From assembly GCA_002478765.1 (NCBI GenBank), contig DLQO01000039.1:46019-87747 (forward strand): 41,729 bases of DNA, in the 5' to 3' direction. Positions within the stretch are counted from its first letter, which is position 1; every line of letters starts with the position of its first letter. A model generated the notes under the pieces. It did no database searches and was not told the origin of the DNA. It saw only the letters and a list, made by a program, of their open reading frames with translations. Shown here in pieces: positions 9,272 through 18,492 of this stretch. Origin of the DNA: Flavobacteriales bacterium UBA7430 (GTDB taxonomy: Bacteria > Bacteroidota > Bacteroidia > Flavobacteriales > UBA7430). The position numbers were made by a program, and so were the translations under genes.

Positions 9272-9982
9272 TTAGGATTCAAAAGGGTTTGTGGCCCAAA
9301 CAGTTACTTCGGGAACGAATCCTTTGTCGCGCATTTCGATGATGGAGGTAATTGTGTCTGCAATTTCTTGTCCTCCTAATTTGTTTGAAACTTCAGCCCT
9401 TTCAGATCGATTGTTTTGAGCAAATGCGGTGGTAACTTCACTGGGGTTGACCAAGCACACACGGATGTTAAATTTACGCAATTCGGCTTGCCAAGATTGC
9501 GTCATGCCTCTTACCGCAAATTTAGACGCTGCATAAACACTGCCGCCCGCAAAACCTTTTAGACTGGCGGTAGAACCAATGTTTATGATGGTGCCCTGTT
9601 TTTTTGCCTTCATAAGGTTGCAAACCTCTTGCGTGAGTAGCGTGAGTCCAAAGACGTTGGTGCGGTAAATGGATTCCAAGTCATTGATGGATATTTCTCC
9701 TAGTTTCGGGAAAACGCCAATTCCTGCGTTGTTAATCAACACATCAACATCACCTCCCAACAGAGCGATTGCTTCTTTCGCCATTTCCGGAATTTCATCC
9801 AGTTTGCTGATGTCTGACGTTAGGGGTATGGCACCGATTTCTTTTGCAACTTTTTTGAGCTTGTTTTCATCGCGGCCTGTGATGATTACTTTAGCTCCTC
9901 CCTGAATGCATTGTAGAGCGGTTGCTTTTCCGATTCCAGAACTTCCTCCGGTAATGATGATTTTTGCGTTGTACAAATCCAT
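9272..9982 (-). CDS. SDR-family NAD(P)-dependent oxidoreductase
   Basis: The 236-residue protein is a classical short-chain dehydrogenase/reductase. It shows the nucleotide-binding TGGSSGIG (about 11-18), the NNAG motif (about 87-90), a catalytic serine in NIGSTASLKG, and the YAASK catalytic tyrosine/lysine. The early arginine in TGRDENKL suggests NADPH preference. The substrate cannot be told. It follows the aldo/keto reductase by 18 bp, so the two are probably co-transcribed, perhaps with the GH3 gene. That would fit reduction of a sugar-derived or keto substrate, but this is only an inference from context. Confidence 0.88.
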   Translation of the reverse strand: MDLYNAKIIITGGSSGIGKATALQCIQGGAKVIITGRDENKLKKVAKEIGAIPLTSDISKLDEIPEMAKEAIALLGGDVDVLINNAGIGVFPKLGEISINDLESIYRTNVFGLTLLTQEVCNLMKAKKQGTIINIGSTASLKGFAGGSVYAASKFAVRGMTQSWQAELRKFNIRVCLVNPSEVTTAFAQNNRSERAEVSNKLGGQEIADTITSIIEMRDKGFVPEVTVWATNPFES

Positions 9983-10000
9983 GTTTGAGTCTTTTTATAT

Positions 10001-10903
10001 TTAGGGTAGTTTTTCTCCTCGTGCAGCCACATATATTTCCATCCACTGCTCTAAACTAAGGGCTTTGTTTATGCTTTCCGATGCTCTTTTTATTCGTTCA
10101 ATTTTTCCGCTGCCGACGATGGGTATGATTCCTGTTGGGTGTTTAAGTAACCAGCTGTATGCGATTTGGTCTAATGCTTCGGTATTGTGTTCCTGCGCTA
10201 CTTTCTGAAGCGCTTGATGTATCCTTTGTTCTTTTTCTGTTGAAGGGTTCATGATGGCGCCTCCTGCTAAGGGCGACCATGCCATAGGTTTTAGTCTTTT
10301 TTTGAGAAAAAAATCTAAGTTTCCATTGTCAAAATGCTCCAGGCAATGTGGTGAGATTTCTACTTGATTCGTAACCAAGGGTTCCTCCAAGTAGGAGTTG
10401 AGCATTTCGAATTGTTGCGGTGTAAAGTTGGAAACGCCAAAGTGAAGTACTTTTCCTGATTTTTTAAGGTGGGAAAAAGTATTGGCTACTTCTTGGGGGT
10501 CAAAAAAAGGAGAGGGTCGATGTAATAAAAAAAGATCGATGTAGTCGGTTTTGAAATTCCGCAAAGCTTTTTCAGCCGAAGAGGTGATGTGTTCAAAGCT
10601 GTAATCGTAAAAGCCAATTTTTCGATTGGGGAATTTATGCGATTGAGGTTTAATGCCACATTTGGTGACAATTTCAATTTGAGATCTAAGGCCTTTTTTG
10701 AGATTCAACACCTTACCGAATAATTTTTCACATTCAAAATCACCGTACAGGTCGGCGTGGTCAAAGGTGGTTATTCCCAAATCGAATACTTGTTCGGTGA
10801 GGTTTAGTAATTCGTTTACGGAAAGATTCCATTCCAAAGCTCTCCAGTGGCCGTGAGCTATTGTTGAAACTTCAAACTTAGGGTTTAGTTTTACTCTTTG
10901 CAT
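10001..10903 (-). CDS. Aldo/keto reductase (YdhF-like)
   Basis: The 300-residue protein has the family's catalytic set: Asp in TTFDHADLYGDFE, the Tyr of the same motif, Lys in EIVTKCG and His in LFLLHRPSP. Near the C-terminus it has IIPIVGSGKIERI, which binds NADPH. The closest characterised group appears to be YdhF-type oxidoreductases. The gene lies 34 bp after the GH3 stop and 18 bp before the SDR, on the same strand, consistent with a GH3-AKR-SDR transcript. The physiological substrate is unknown. Confidence 0.88.
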   Translation of the reverse strand: MQRVKLNPKFEVSTIAHGHWRALEWNLSVNELLNLTEQVFDLGITTFDHADLYGDFECEKLFGKVLNLKKGLRSQIEIVTKCGIKPQSHKFPNRKIGFYDYSFEHITSSAEKALRNFKTDYIDLFLLHRPSPFFDPQEVANTFSHLKKSGKVLHFGVSNFTPQQFEMLNSYLEEPLVTNQVEISPHCLEHFDNGNLDFFLKKRLKPMAWSPLAGGAIMNPSTEKEQRIHQALQKVAQEHNTEALDQIAYSWLLKHPTGIIPIVGSGKIERIKRASESINKALSLEQWMEIYVAARGEKLP

Positions 10904-10937
10904 TCAGCCAATATATGACTTGAAAAGGATTTTTCGA

Positions 10938-13900
10938 TTATTTCACAATGATTTTTCGAATTTCTCTGAAGTTCTCTCCTTTCAAGTGAATTAGGTAGGT
11001 TTGAGAGGCGTCCATTTCTGATGGGAGATCGATGCGCTCACGACCTCTAATTCTCTTCTTTAAGAGACGTTTTCCTAGGATGTCGAAAATTTCTAACGTA
11101 ACTTTTTCTGTTTGCGGGAGGCCTTCGATGAAAAGTTCTTTTGATACGGGGTTTGGATAAATCTTAACGTTCTCCAGATTTAGGGATTTATTCGAAAGCG
11201 ATGAGGCTAATTTCCCGTAGGCTTGCACTTCATACAAGGAGTGTCCGTATTGATTGCCCCACAGCGTTACTCTTTCTAAACCTCTGAGTCGGATGTACCT
11301 TGCATTGCTTTTAGGATAAAATAAATCATTACCTCCATTTGCATCGACCTCATGGGTAACTTCCTCCCAAATGCTTTTGTCTTTTGAGGTTTCAAGAATG
11401 TATTCCGTGGAGTGAGATGCTTCCCATGAAAGTGCAATTACGTCTAAATAATATTCGTCTTCTAGATCTATGAGTAGGTATTGAGGGTCTGAGAATTCAG
11501 AACTCCATCGGCTGCTAAAATCTCCATCCACAAGATTTTCTGCGGGGTAATCGTTACTTTCCTTCGAAGAGACTTCGATCGGCCTATTCAAGCATAGATT
11601 GTTTTGATCTGATTTCTCGACGCTTGCAACTTCGATAGCGGATAGCGTTGCGTTGTTTGATTCCATCCACTCATCGATTTCATTGTTTGCATCAATGGTT
11701 GCGGTAACGGTGAATGATTTTTCAGTAGAAGGTACCCAGTAAGCTGATTCCAAGCCCTCATCTGCACCAATAAGTATTGCCCCCCCGGCGAATAGGGTGT
11801 CAGAAATACTTGAGCTGAAACTAACTTCTGAGCCGTCTACTTCAAATTTTAATTTTACGTTTGTGTTTGGGAGTAGGTCTTTGGTTCCTTGATTTTTAAC
11901 CAAGCCTAAAAATAATACGGAGTCTCCAACTTCTGGAAATCGAGGGTAGCTGTAGATTTTTGAAACTTCCAAATCTGCTTTTGGCGTTCCGTTAGTGATG
12001 TTGAAGTCAACAGAATGGTTCAGCCGATCTGAGGCTCCTCCTACCAGCGCTGTATAAGCTCCTGTAGCGACTTTATAGCCATCCGCTTCTTCGTCGAAAT
12101 AATACAATTCATTAGCGGTGAGGGTGAAAGAAACTGTTTTGGTTTCACCCGACTCCAGATGGATTTTTTCAAATCCCTTCAATTCTTTTTTTGGCATCCA
12201 AACTCCAGCCCCTTTGTTTTGTAGGTACAGTTGAGCCACTTCTTCACCCGCTTTTTCTCCTGTGTTGGTAACTTCTGCAGTAATCGTTACAGGGGCTCCG
12301 GCCTCAAATTGCGTTGCGCTGATTTGCAGATTATCGTAAGCAAATTGTGTGTAACTTAGACCGTGTCCAAAAGCGAATTGTGGTGTAATTCCGAGCTCGT
12401 CGTAGTAGCGATATCCGCCGTTGTAGTCGTCCGAAAAGTCGTCATTCCACACGGGCATTTGAGCATCGTTTACGGGCATGGTTACGGGAAGTTTCCCGCT
12501 TGGGTTGTAATCTCCGTAAACGACATCAGCAATGGCATGACCACCCTCCATGCCGGGGTAAAAGGCGTACAGAAAACCTTTGATGTCTGAGATCGCATCA
12601 GGCACGGCACAGATACCGCCGCTTTTGATCACGACGATGAGGTTTGGATTTACTTTCGCCAGTTCAGAAATAAGCTCTTGTTGCTTTCCAGGGAGTTCTA
12701 TAGAACCTCCGGTTCGGTCTACGGGACCGGGTTCGTAGTTTTCTCCTTCTTGGGTCTGGTCGAGCCCTCCAACAAATACAACATAGTCCGATGTGCTTGC
12801 GATGTTGAGGGCTTCTTCAAATCCGTTTGTGCTCGAACTGTTGATGTCACAGCCTTTGGCGTATTTGATGTTGGCATTTGAGATTTTGTTTTGAAACCCC
12901 TCAAGCGGTGATACTGCGTAAGGAGGGTCTACCCAACTGCTTCCAAATCCATCCAATTGAGCTACCGCGGCACTTGGTCCGATGAGTGCAATGGTTTTGG
13001 ATGTATCGGATATGGGAAGGATTTGATTTTGGTTTTTTAGGAGTACAATGGCTTCTCTACCCGCCTGAAGAGCCAGCTCTTGATGTTCGGGCGTGTTGGC
13101 CCCGATGAAGGGGTTTCCTTCGGGGAAATGATCCATCATTCCAGAGAGGTATTTAACACGCAGCACGCGTCGGACAGATTTGTCAATGTCGTAGTCTGAA
13201 ATTTGTCCGCTGTTGTGGAGGTTGTTCAATCCTTGTTTGAATTTGTTGGGTTGACCGCTAACCACCATTTCGAGATCACAGCCTGCTTGTAGGGCTTTCT
13301 TCGCATCCCACACCGAACCCCAATCTGAGATGACGTAAAAAGGAAACCCCCACCGATTTCTTAAAATATGCGTGAGCAAAAGAGGGCTCTCGGCAGATTT
13401 TTTACCGTTGATGAGGTTGTAGGCATTCATCACCGAAAGCGCTCCCGCATCTTGGATGACGCGACGAAAGTTGTAGCCATAGTGCTCCATCAACTGACGG
13501 TAAGACATGTTGTGGTTTACACCATGTCTGTTTTCTTGCTTGTTTACCCCGTTGAAATGTTTAACCGTGGCAATGGTCGGATTTTCTTGTATTCCTTTCA
13601 CCAAATCAATATTGATGTGTGCACACAAAAATGGATCTTCTCCTCCTGTTTCTGGGCTTCTTCCGTTTCTAGGATCACGACAAAGGTCCAGAGCAGGTCC
13701 TAATTGCTGGTGTTTGCCGTAGGCATGGAACTCTTTACCCATGGCCTTTCCAATTTTGCCTGCTAATTCTGGATTCCAAGAGGTTGCAATACCCATTCCT
13801 GTGGGGAAAGCGGTTGCATCAACAAAACGAACCCCGTGAGGCCCGTCTGAAACAACGATGCCCGGAATGTCGAGATTTGTATTGTCCTCTGTAGACCACA

Positions 13901-14141
13901 TGTCTTTTCCGTGAATCTGTTTTACCTTTTCAGCCACAGACATTTGATCTATTTTCTCTTGTATGACTTGTTCTAGGGGGTTTTGTGAATGTGCGGTGTT
14001 CCCCAACCACAAGAATGAGATGAGCATGCAAGATGCGATGCTCCAGTTGAAACGATTATTTATGTGGTGCCTGCGTTGTGTTTGTTGATTGTTTTCTGAC
14101 GCGAAGTATGATTTAATCATACAAATAAAAGGATGGAACAT
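10938..14141 (-). CDS. T9SS-exported GH3 beta-glycosidase with CARDB, F5/8C and Por sorting domains
   Basis: The 1067-residue protein is a multi-domain glycoside hydrolase family 3 enzyme, probably a beta-glucosidase or related exo-enzyme at the cell surface. Order: signal-anchor region (about 33-53, ending AHSQ), GH3 N-terminal barrel (about 55-330, KH at 194-195, nucleophile D273 in VISDWGS), GH3 C-terminal domain (about 366-600, candidate acid/base E465 or E467 in QEGEN), Fn3-like domain (about 635-705), CARDB-like domain (about 722-835), F5/8 type C lectin-like domain (about 849-976) and a type A T9SS sorting domain (about 994-1067). The start is uncertain: ATG at 14141, or ATG at 14120 (residue 8). 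The N-terminus before the hydrophobic core is unusually long. The neighbouring carbohydrate-binding proteins and DUF6377 regulator support a polysaccharide role. Confidence 0.9.
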   Translation of the reverse strand: MFHPFICMIKSYFASENNQQTQRRHHINNRFNWSIASCMLISFLWLGNTAHSQNPLEQVIQEKIDQMSVAEKVKQIHGKDMWSTEDNTNLDIPGIVVSDGPHGVRFVDATAFPTGMGIATSWNPELAGKIGKAMGKEFHAYGKHQQLGPALDLCRDPRNGRSPETGGEDPFLCAHINIDLVKGIQENPTIATVKHFNGVNKQENRHGVNHNMSYRQLMEHYGYNFRRVIQDAGALSVMNAYNLINGKKSAESPLLLTHILRNRWGFPFYVISDWGSVWDAKKALQAGCDLEMVVSGQPNKFKQGLNNLHNSGQISDYDIDKSVRRVLRVKYLSGMMDHFPEGNPFIGANTPEHQELALQAGREAIVLLKNQNQILPISDTSKTIALIGPSAAVAQLDGFGSSWVDPPYAVSPLEGFQNKISNANIKYAKGCDINSSSTNGFEEALNIASTSDYVVFVGGLDQTQEGENYEPGPVDRTGGSIELPGKQQELISELAKVNPNLIVVIKSGGICAVPDAISDIKGFLYAFYPGMEGGHAIADVVYGDYNPSGKLPVTMPVNDAQMPVWNDDFSDDYNGGYRYYDELGITPQFAFGHGLSYTQFAYDNLQISATQFEAGAPVTITAEVTNTGEKAGEEVAQLYLQNKGAGVWMPKKELKGFEKIHLESGETKTVSFTLTANELYYFDEEADGYKVATGAYTALVGGASDRLNHSVDFNITNGTPKADLEVSKIYSYPRFPEVGDSVLFLGLVKNQGTKDLLPNTNVKLKFEVDGSEVSFSSSISDTLFAGGAILIGADEGLESAYWVPSTEKSFTVTATIDANNEIDEWMESNNATLSAIEVASVEKSDQNNLCLNRPIEVSSKESNDYPAENLVDGDFSSRWSSEFSDPQYLLIDLEDEYYLDVIALSWEASHSTEYILETSKDKSIWEEVTHEVDANGGNDLFYPKSNARYIRLRGLERVTLWGNQYGHSLYEVQAYGKLASSLSNKSLNLENVKIYPNPVSKELFIEGLPQTEKVTLEIFDILGKRLLKKRIRGRERIDLPSEMDASQTYLIHLKGENFREIRKIIVK

Positions 14142-14448
14142 TTTCTCTATTCTAAGTTAAACAGTGGGGTTGTTTTTGAATTTCAAATTCAGTTTACTTC
14201 AACTCAAAAATCGTTAATTTCTAAAGTAAGGGTAGATGATGAAATACAGATGCAAATTACCTCGATCAGGCATCATCCGCAATGGCTTGGCGTGATAAAG
14301 TGGGTTTTGAAAAGGCTTTACATAGGTTAATCTTCTAAAATCCAGTAACTTAAATTAATCTATTGTTCTGTAAAGAGTGGAGTTCCGAGGACGTTTTTTG
14401 TGGTAAAGAGAATTTTTTATGGTTTAAAGACGGCTTAAGGATGGGGCG
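14142..14448. other. 307-bp intergenic region upstream of GH3
   Basis: No open reading frame I would call real lies here. It holds the perfect 15-bp palindrome TGAATTT-C-AAATTCA (14177-14191) about 36 bp before the GH3 ATG. On the minus strand the palindrome includes TGAATTTG, one mismatch from the TAnnTTTG promoter element. I saw no clear terminator for the DUF6377 gene on the left side of its stop codon at 14449. Confidence 0.5.
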
Positions 14449-16056
14449 TTAATCTTGTTTTATTGCTTTTTCAAAATTTTCTTTGTCTTTTGAAGCCTTT
14501 TTTATGGCAGCGCGGTAATTGTAAATGGTGTTGACTGAGTAACGCAATATTTTTGCAATACTCGAGCTGTTGCTAATGCCTAATTTGATGAGAGCAAGGA
14601 TTCTTAATTCAGTATTAAGCGTATCCTTGTTGATGGGTTCGATTTGTTTTTCGGGTCTTAAGAGCTTATTTATCTGAGAAACAAAATTCGGATAAATGTG
14701 TAAAAACGATCGATCGAAGTTTTTGTTAAACACCTCGAGTTCGGTGTCAATGATTTTTTTCGATTCAGATAGTTTTAGTAGCGCAGGGGTTTGGTTGGTT
14801 TTTAGGTATTTTCGAACCAATTTCCTGTATACGTCCAATTTGTCAATGTATTCTGAGTAGAGGTTCAAAAAACTCCCGATGTAATGCACCTTAATTTTGT
14901 CTACTTCGGTAAGTTCTAAATACAGTTTTTGCAAATCTTGATTGGATTTGTTAAGCTTTATGTTGGTGGTTTTTAGTTTGTTCCTCGCTTCAGAAACACT
15001 CTTAATTTGTTTTAGGATTAAGTAAATGGCAAACAATAAAACACCAACGAGAAACGTAATGAAAAGTAGCGAACTTTGCAGCTTGCTTTTTTGTTTTGCA
15101 TTTTTCTGCTCGTAAGCTTGAGTAATCAACGGCATGCTATTGGCGATGTAAACAAAACGCAATTGAGAGCTGTAAAATTTAGTGTCGTTGTATGAGAAGT
15201 TTATGTACCGATGTGCTCTGTCAAGGTCTCCTTCGGCGAATAGAATCATTGCCAGTATTCCCATGGATGCATTGTCTTTTACCGAGGCTTTGATGTCGGA
15301 AATCGCAGACAGAATTAAGAACTCTTTTTGTTTCTCTTTTTCGCCTTTGGACTCATACAATAAAGATCTTTCAAAAGTAATCAGGGAGAACTCTCTTGAT
15401 CCTGGATTTAGGTTTTTGAGCCTTTGTGTATTGATTTCAATCGCCTTTTTTATCTCGAGATTTTCCCTGTATTGCCTTTCTTTGAGCTGTAAGACTTCTT
15501 TTGAGTTGGGTTTTAATCGTGCGAATAATGAATCGTTATAAACTTCATAGAGTTTTGAATAATCAGATCGACTCTTTTCAACTGCCGTGTTGTATGTTAA
15601 GCCCGAATAAGCTTCTTTATGTGTTCTGAAGTAATTGTTAATCAATGATTCGGGAAGTGAACTACGATCGATGTCATTTATAACATCAACCGATTCTTTA
15701 AATCGACCGGAGGCAACCAATAACAAGCCCATTTTTAGTTTTGCTTGACTCAGCAACAGGTTGTTTTGGATGCTTTCTGCTATTTGTATGTTTTTCTCGA
15801 GGTATTTGAGTGCAGATTCAAATTTGTAAAACTCATACTCTTGGTAAATGGCATCGTAAATTTCATAGCGTTCAATCGGAAGCGTTGTGTTGTTGCTCTT
15901 AGCCAGTAATTCTGCGATTCGGCTTTCTTTTTGAACGTCATAAGTTTTGTGGTTGCTCATCTCAGATTCGAGTTCAATCATCAATGAGTCAAGGTTGTTG
16001 CTTAAAACATTCCCTTGAAATAGAACAAATGATAGGATTAAGATGCTTGGTCTCAA
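14449..16056 (-). CDS. DUF6377-type membrane-anchored transcriptional regulator (TTG start)
   Basis: The 535-residue protein has a signal peptide (about 1-19), TPR-like helical repeats outside the membrane (about 40-310), one transmembrane helix (about 328-348), a cytoplasmic coiled coil (about 352-390) and a C-terminal LuxR/HTH-like segment (about 480-525: LNTELRILALIKLGISNSSS ... SVNTIYNYR). This layout matches DUF6377 proteins and the SusR-like idea of a periplasmic sensor joined to a DNA-binding domain. The start codon appears to be TTG (16054-16056): an in-frame TAA lies three codons further upstream and the next ATG (residue 26) would delete the signal peptide. Its place between the GH3 gene and the trehalose genes suggests control of glycan genes nearby. 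The target is not known. Confidence 0.82.
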   Translation of the reverse strand: MRPSILILSFVLFQGNVLSNNLDSLMIELESEMSNHKTYDVQKESRIAELLAKSNNTTLPIERYEIYDAIYQEYEFYKFESALKYLEKNIQIAESIQNNLLLSQAKLKMGLLLVASGRFKESVDVINDIDRSSLPESLINNYFRTHKEAYSGLTYNTAVEKSRSDYSKLYEVYNDSLFARLKPNSKEVLQLKERQYRENLEIKKAIEINTQRLKNLNPGSREFSLITFERSLLYESKGEKEKQKEFLILSAISDIKASVKDNASMGILAMILFAEGDLDRAHRYINFSYNDTKFYSSQLRFVYIANSMPLITQAYEQKNAKQKSKLQSSLLFITFLVGVLLFAIYLILKQIKSVSEARNKLKTTNIKLNKSNQDLQKLYLELTEVDKIKVHYIGSFLNLYSEYIDKLDVYRKLVRKYLKTNQTPALLKLSESKKIIDTELEVFNKNFDRSFLHIYPNFVSQINKLLRPEKQIEPINKDTLNTELRILALIKLGISNSSSIAKILRYSVNTIYNYRAAIKKASKDKENFEKAIKQD

Positions 16057-16217
16057 ATCGAAATTTTATGGTGTCAATAATCGGTTTCTTTCAATAAATT
16101 AATACAAAAAAAGTTGAACTTGTTTTTGCATGGAATGCTTTGATCTTGATTTATGTTTTGATTTGCCTCATCGATTGAATCTGTGTTTTCTTCTTTGTAG
16201 AAGATCGATAAGATGCA

Positions 16218-18410
16218 TCAATTCTTCATTTTTTGGAGTAGCTGTCGAACTTGATCTGGGTTTTTGAGGGTGAATTTTGCTTTGGTTTTGGCGGCCCCCA
16301 CCTTAATGGTGTATGCTGAGTCTGGCGCTTCTTCAAACATGTATTCATCGGTCCAGTCGTCTCCTATTACGGCGATAAAGTCATAGTCTTTTTGCATGAG
16401 CAATCTACTCACTGCACGACCCTTGTTTACATTACTGCTTTTTATTTCAATGACTTTATTTCCTTTAAGAATGTTAAGGTCGTTGTTGGCAATCATGCTT
16501 GTAAGTACGGTGTTCAGTTCTATGGTTCGAATTCGGGCTAGTTCAGGATCAGCTGTCCGGTAATGCCAGGCCAGAGAGTACTTTTTTGTTTCAATAAATG
16601 TACCCGGAGTTCGATCCACAAAAGTTTCTAGAATGGGTCTTATACTCTTCATCCAATCGGTTCTGAGGCGTTCTAGTGCTTCCCAGTTATTGTTCTGATA
16701 AAGCCATACACCATGATCTGTTACCAGGTTGTAGTCTTTGTTTCCAAACCATTTTTGAAAGGTGGGCTTGTCTCGGCCGCTGATCAGTGCCAAGGTGGTG
16801 TCTTCTTGCTTCACGATGTTGTCCAGAAGTTGGTAAAGTTCTTCATCCGGAGATGCATCCTCTGGGTTGTCTTTGAAGTTGACCAAAGTCCCGTCATAAT
16901 CCAAGAGAACCAATCTTTTCTTTTTTTTATGAAAGTCATTGATAAGAGCTTCTTCGTGAACGGATGAAAGTTTTTGGGCAATCGAACTTTTATATTGCTT
17001 TGTTCCGTCAAGTGACTTGAAAAATTCTTCCGCCCATTTTTCTACGGTGTAGCGTTTCAATCTTTTTTGCAGATTCTTCATTCGAGTTTGCTGCTCTTTG
17101 AGCGGCATGGTGAGCGCTTGGTTTAAATGGTTGGCAAAGTCGTCAAAGTTGTTCGGATTGATGAGTAAGCTCTCGTTCATTTCTTGAGCCGCTCCGACCA
17201 TTTCACTTAGTATGAGTACACCACTGAGGTCGGTTCTTGTCGCAACGTATTCTTTTGCCACTAAATTCATTCCGTCTCGGATGGGGGTAATCAATGCGAC
17301 ATCCGAAGAAACGTATAGGTCGATGATCGAGTCAAAGGGGACAGACCTGTAGAAATACCAAATAGGCGTCCAGCTTACGGAGGCAAATTTACCATTTATT
17401 CGCCCCACCAATTCATCCGTTTCTCGCTTTAGTTTTTGATACTGAGGTACATTCGACCTTGAGGGTACCGTGAGCATCACCAGTCTTACTTTTTCCTTGT
17501 ATTCTGGGTAGGTGTCTAAAAAGTATTCAAATGCTTTGATGCGATTGGGGATCCCTTTGGTGTAATCCATCCGATCGATGGATAAAATAAGTTTTTTACC
17601 ATCAATTTTATGTTCTTCAAGTCGCTTGCTTAGATCTGATTTTTCTTTTGTAGCGCTCTTGTGTTCTAACGCGGCATTGTGATATTTGTCATAGTCGATC
17701 CCCATCGGGAATGAATCTACTTTCACTATTCTGTCGTGATAACTGATTTCATTAAAGTGCACGTCAAGCCTCAAAATACGCTTTACAGAACTTAAGAAAT
17801 GACGTTCGTAGTCGTACGTATGAAAGCCCAATAAGTCTGCTCCCAACATGCCGGTTAGAATCTCTTTACGCCACGGGAAAGTCCTAAAAATCTCGAACGA
17901 AGGAAAGGGAATGTGAAGGAAGAACCCTATGGTGGTGTTGGGTCTTTTGTCTTTGATGAGCTGTGGGAGGAGGAGTAACTGATAATCGTGTACCCAAACG
18001 GTGTCCCCATCTTCTAGATTTTCGAGAACGACTTCAGCAAATTTTTCATTCACGCGCTTGTAGGCTTCCCACTCTAGCCTTTCAAATTGGGTGTATTCCA
18101 TAAAGTAATGGAATAGTGGCCAAAGTGTACGGTTACTAAAACCTTCGTAATACTCTTCGACATCCTGGTTGGATAGTGAAACCGAAACGCATTTTTCGTT
18201 TCGTATTTCTTGATCAACTTTTGCAGAAAGATCTGGGCTTAATTCATCTTGATTGATTCCTGACCACCCGATCCAAATCCCGTTCCCTTCTGAGTGAACA
18301 GATTTCATCCCTGTAGCCAGTCCGCCTACACTGGGTGTAATTTCTAGCTCATTTTCACTAACGGAAATATTCAGGGGTAATCGGTTGGAAACAATTATTG
18401 TTTTATTCAT
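16218..18410 (-). CDS. Bifunctional trehalose-6-phosphate synthase/phosphatase (OtsA-OtsB fusion)
   Basis: The 730-residue protein joins both steps of trehalose synthesis. Residues 1 to about 470 form the GT20 synthase domain: SNRLPL at the start, GGLATG (about 29-34), WVHDYQLLLLP (about 139-149), HIPFPS, SIDRMDYTKG and the donor-site IRDGMNLVAKEY. Residues about 495-730 form the HAD phosphatase domain with LLDYDGTL (about 502-509), the SGRD motif and IGDDWTDEYMF. All key residues expected from these motifs are present, so both activities are likely. The protein makes trehalose from UDP-glucose and glucose-6-phosphate in the cytoplasm for osmotic or stress protection. It is divergent from the GH15 gene with 82 bp between the start codons. 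Confidence 0.95.
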   Translation of the reverse strand: MNKTIIVSNRLPLNISVSENELEITPSVGGLATGMKSVHSEGNGIWIGWSGINQDELSPDLSAKVDQEIRNEKCVSVSLSNQDVEEYYEGFSNRTLWPLFHYFMEYTQFERLEWEAYKRVNEKFAEVVLENLEDGDTVWVHDYQLLLLPQLIKDKRPNTTIGFFLHIPFPSFEIFRTFPWRKEILTGMLGADLLGFHTYDYERHFLSSVKRILRLDVHFNEISYHDRIVKVDSFPMGIDYDKYHNAALEHKSATKEKSDLSKRLEEHKIDGKKLILSIDRMDYTKGIPNRIKAFEYFLDTYPEYKEKVRLVMLTVPSRSNVPQYQKLKRETDELVGRINGKFASVSWTPIWYFYRSVPFDSIIDLYVSSDVALITPIRDGMNLVAKEYVATRTDLSGVLILSEMVGAAQEMNESLLINPNNFDDFANHLNQALTMPLKEQQTRMKNLQKRLKRYTVEKWAEEFFKSLDGTKQYKSSIAQKLSSVHEEALINDFHKKKKRLVLLDYDGTLVNFKDNPEDASPDEELYQLLDNIVKQEDTTLALISGRDKPTFQKWFGNKDYNLVTDHGVWLYQNNNWEALERLRTDWMKSIRPILETFVDRTPGTFIETKKYSLAWHYRTADPELARIRTIELNTVLTSMIANNDLNILKGNKVIEIKSSNVNKGRAVSRLLMQKDYDFIAVIGDDWTDEYMFEEAPDSAYTIKVGAAKTKAKFTLKNPDQVRQLLQKMKN

Positions 18411-18492
18411 CAGGACGATTTGCTAGGGTTGCGAGTATTTCGTTAATTTAAAAAAAATCATACGCTAACCATCCAAAAAGCAAAAGAGTTTT

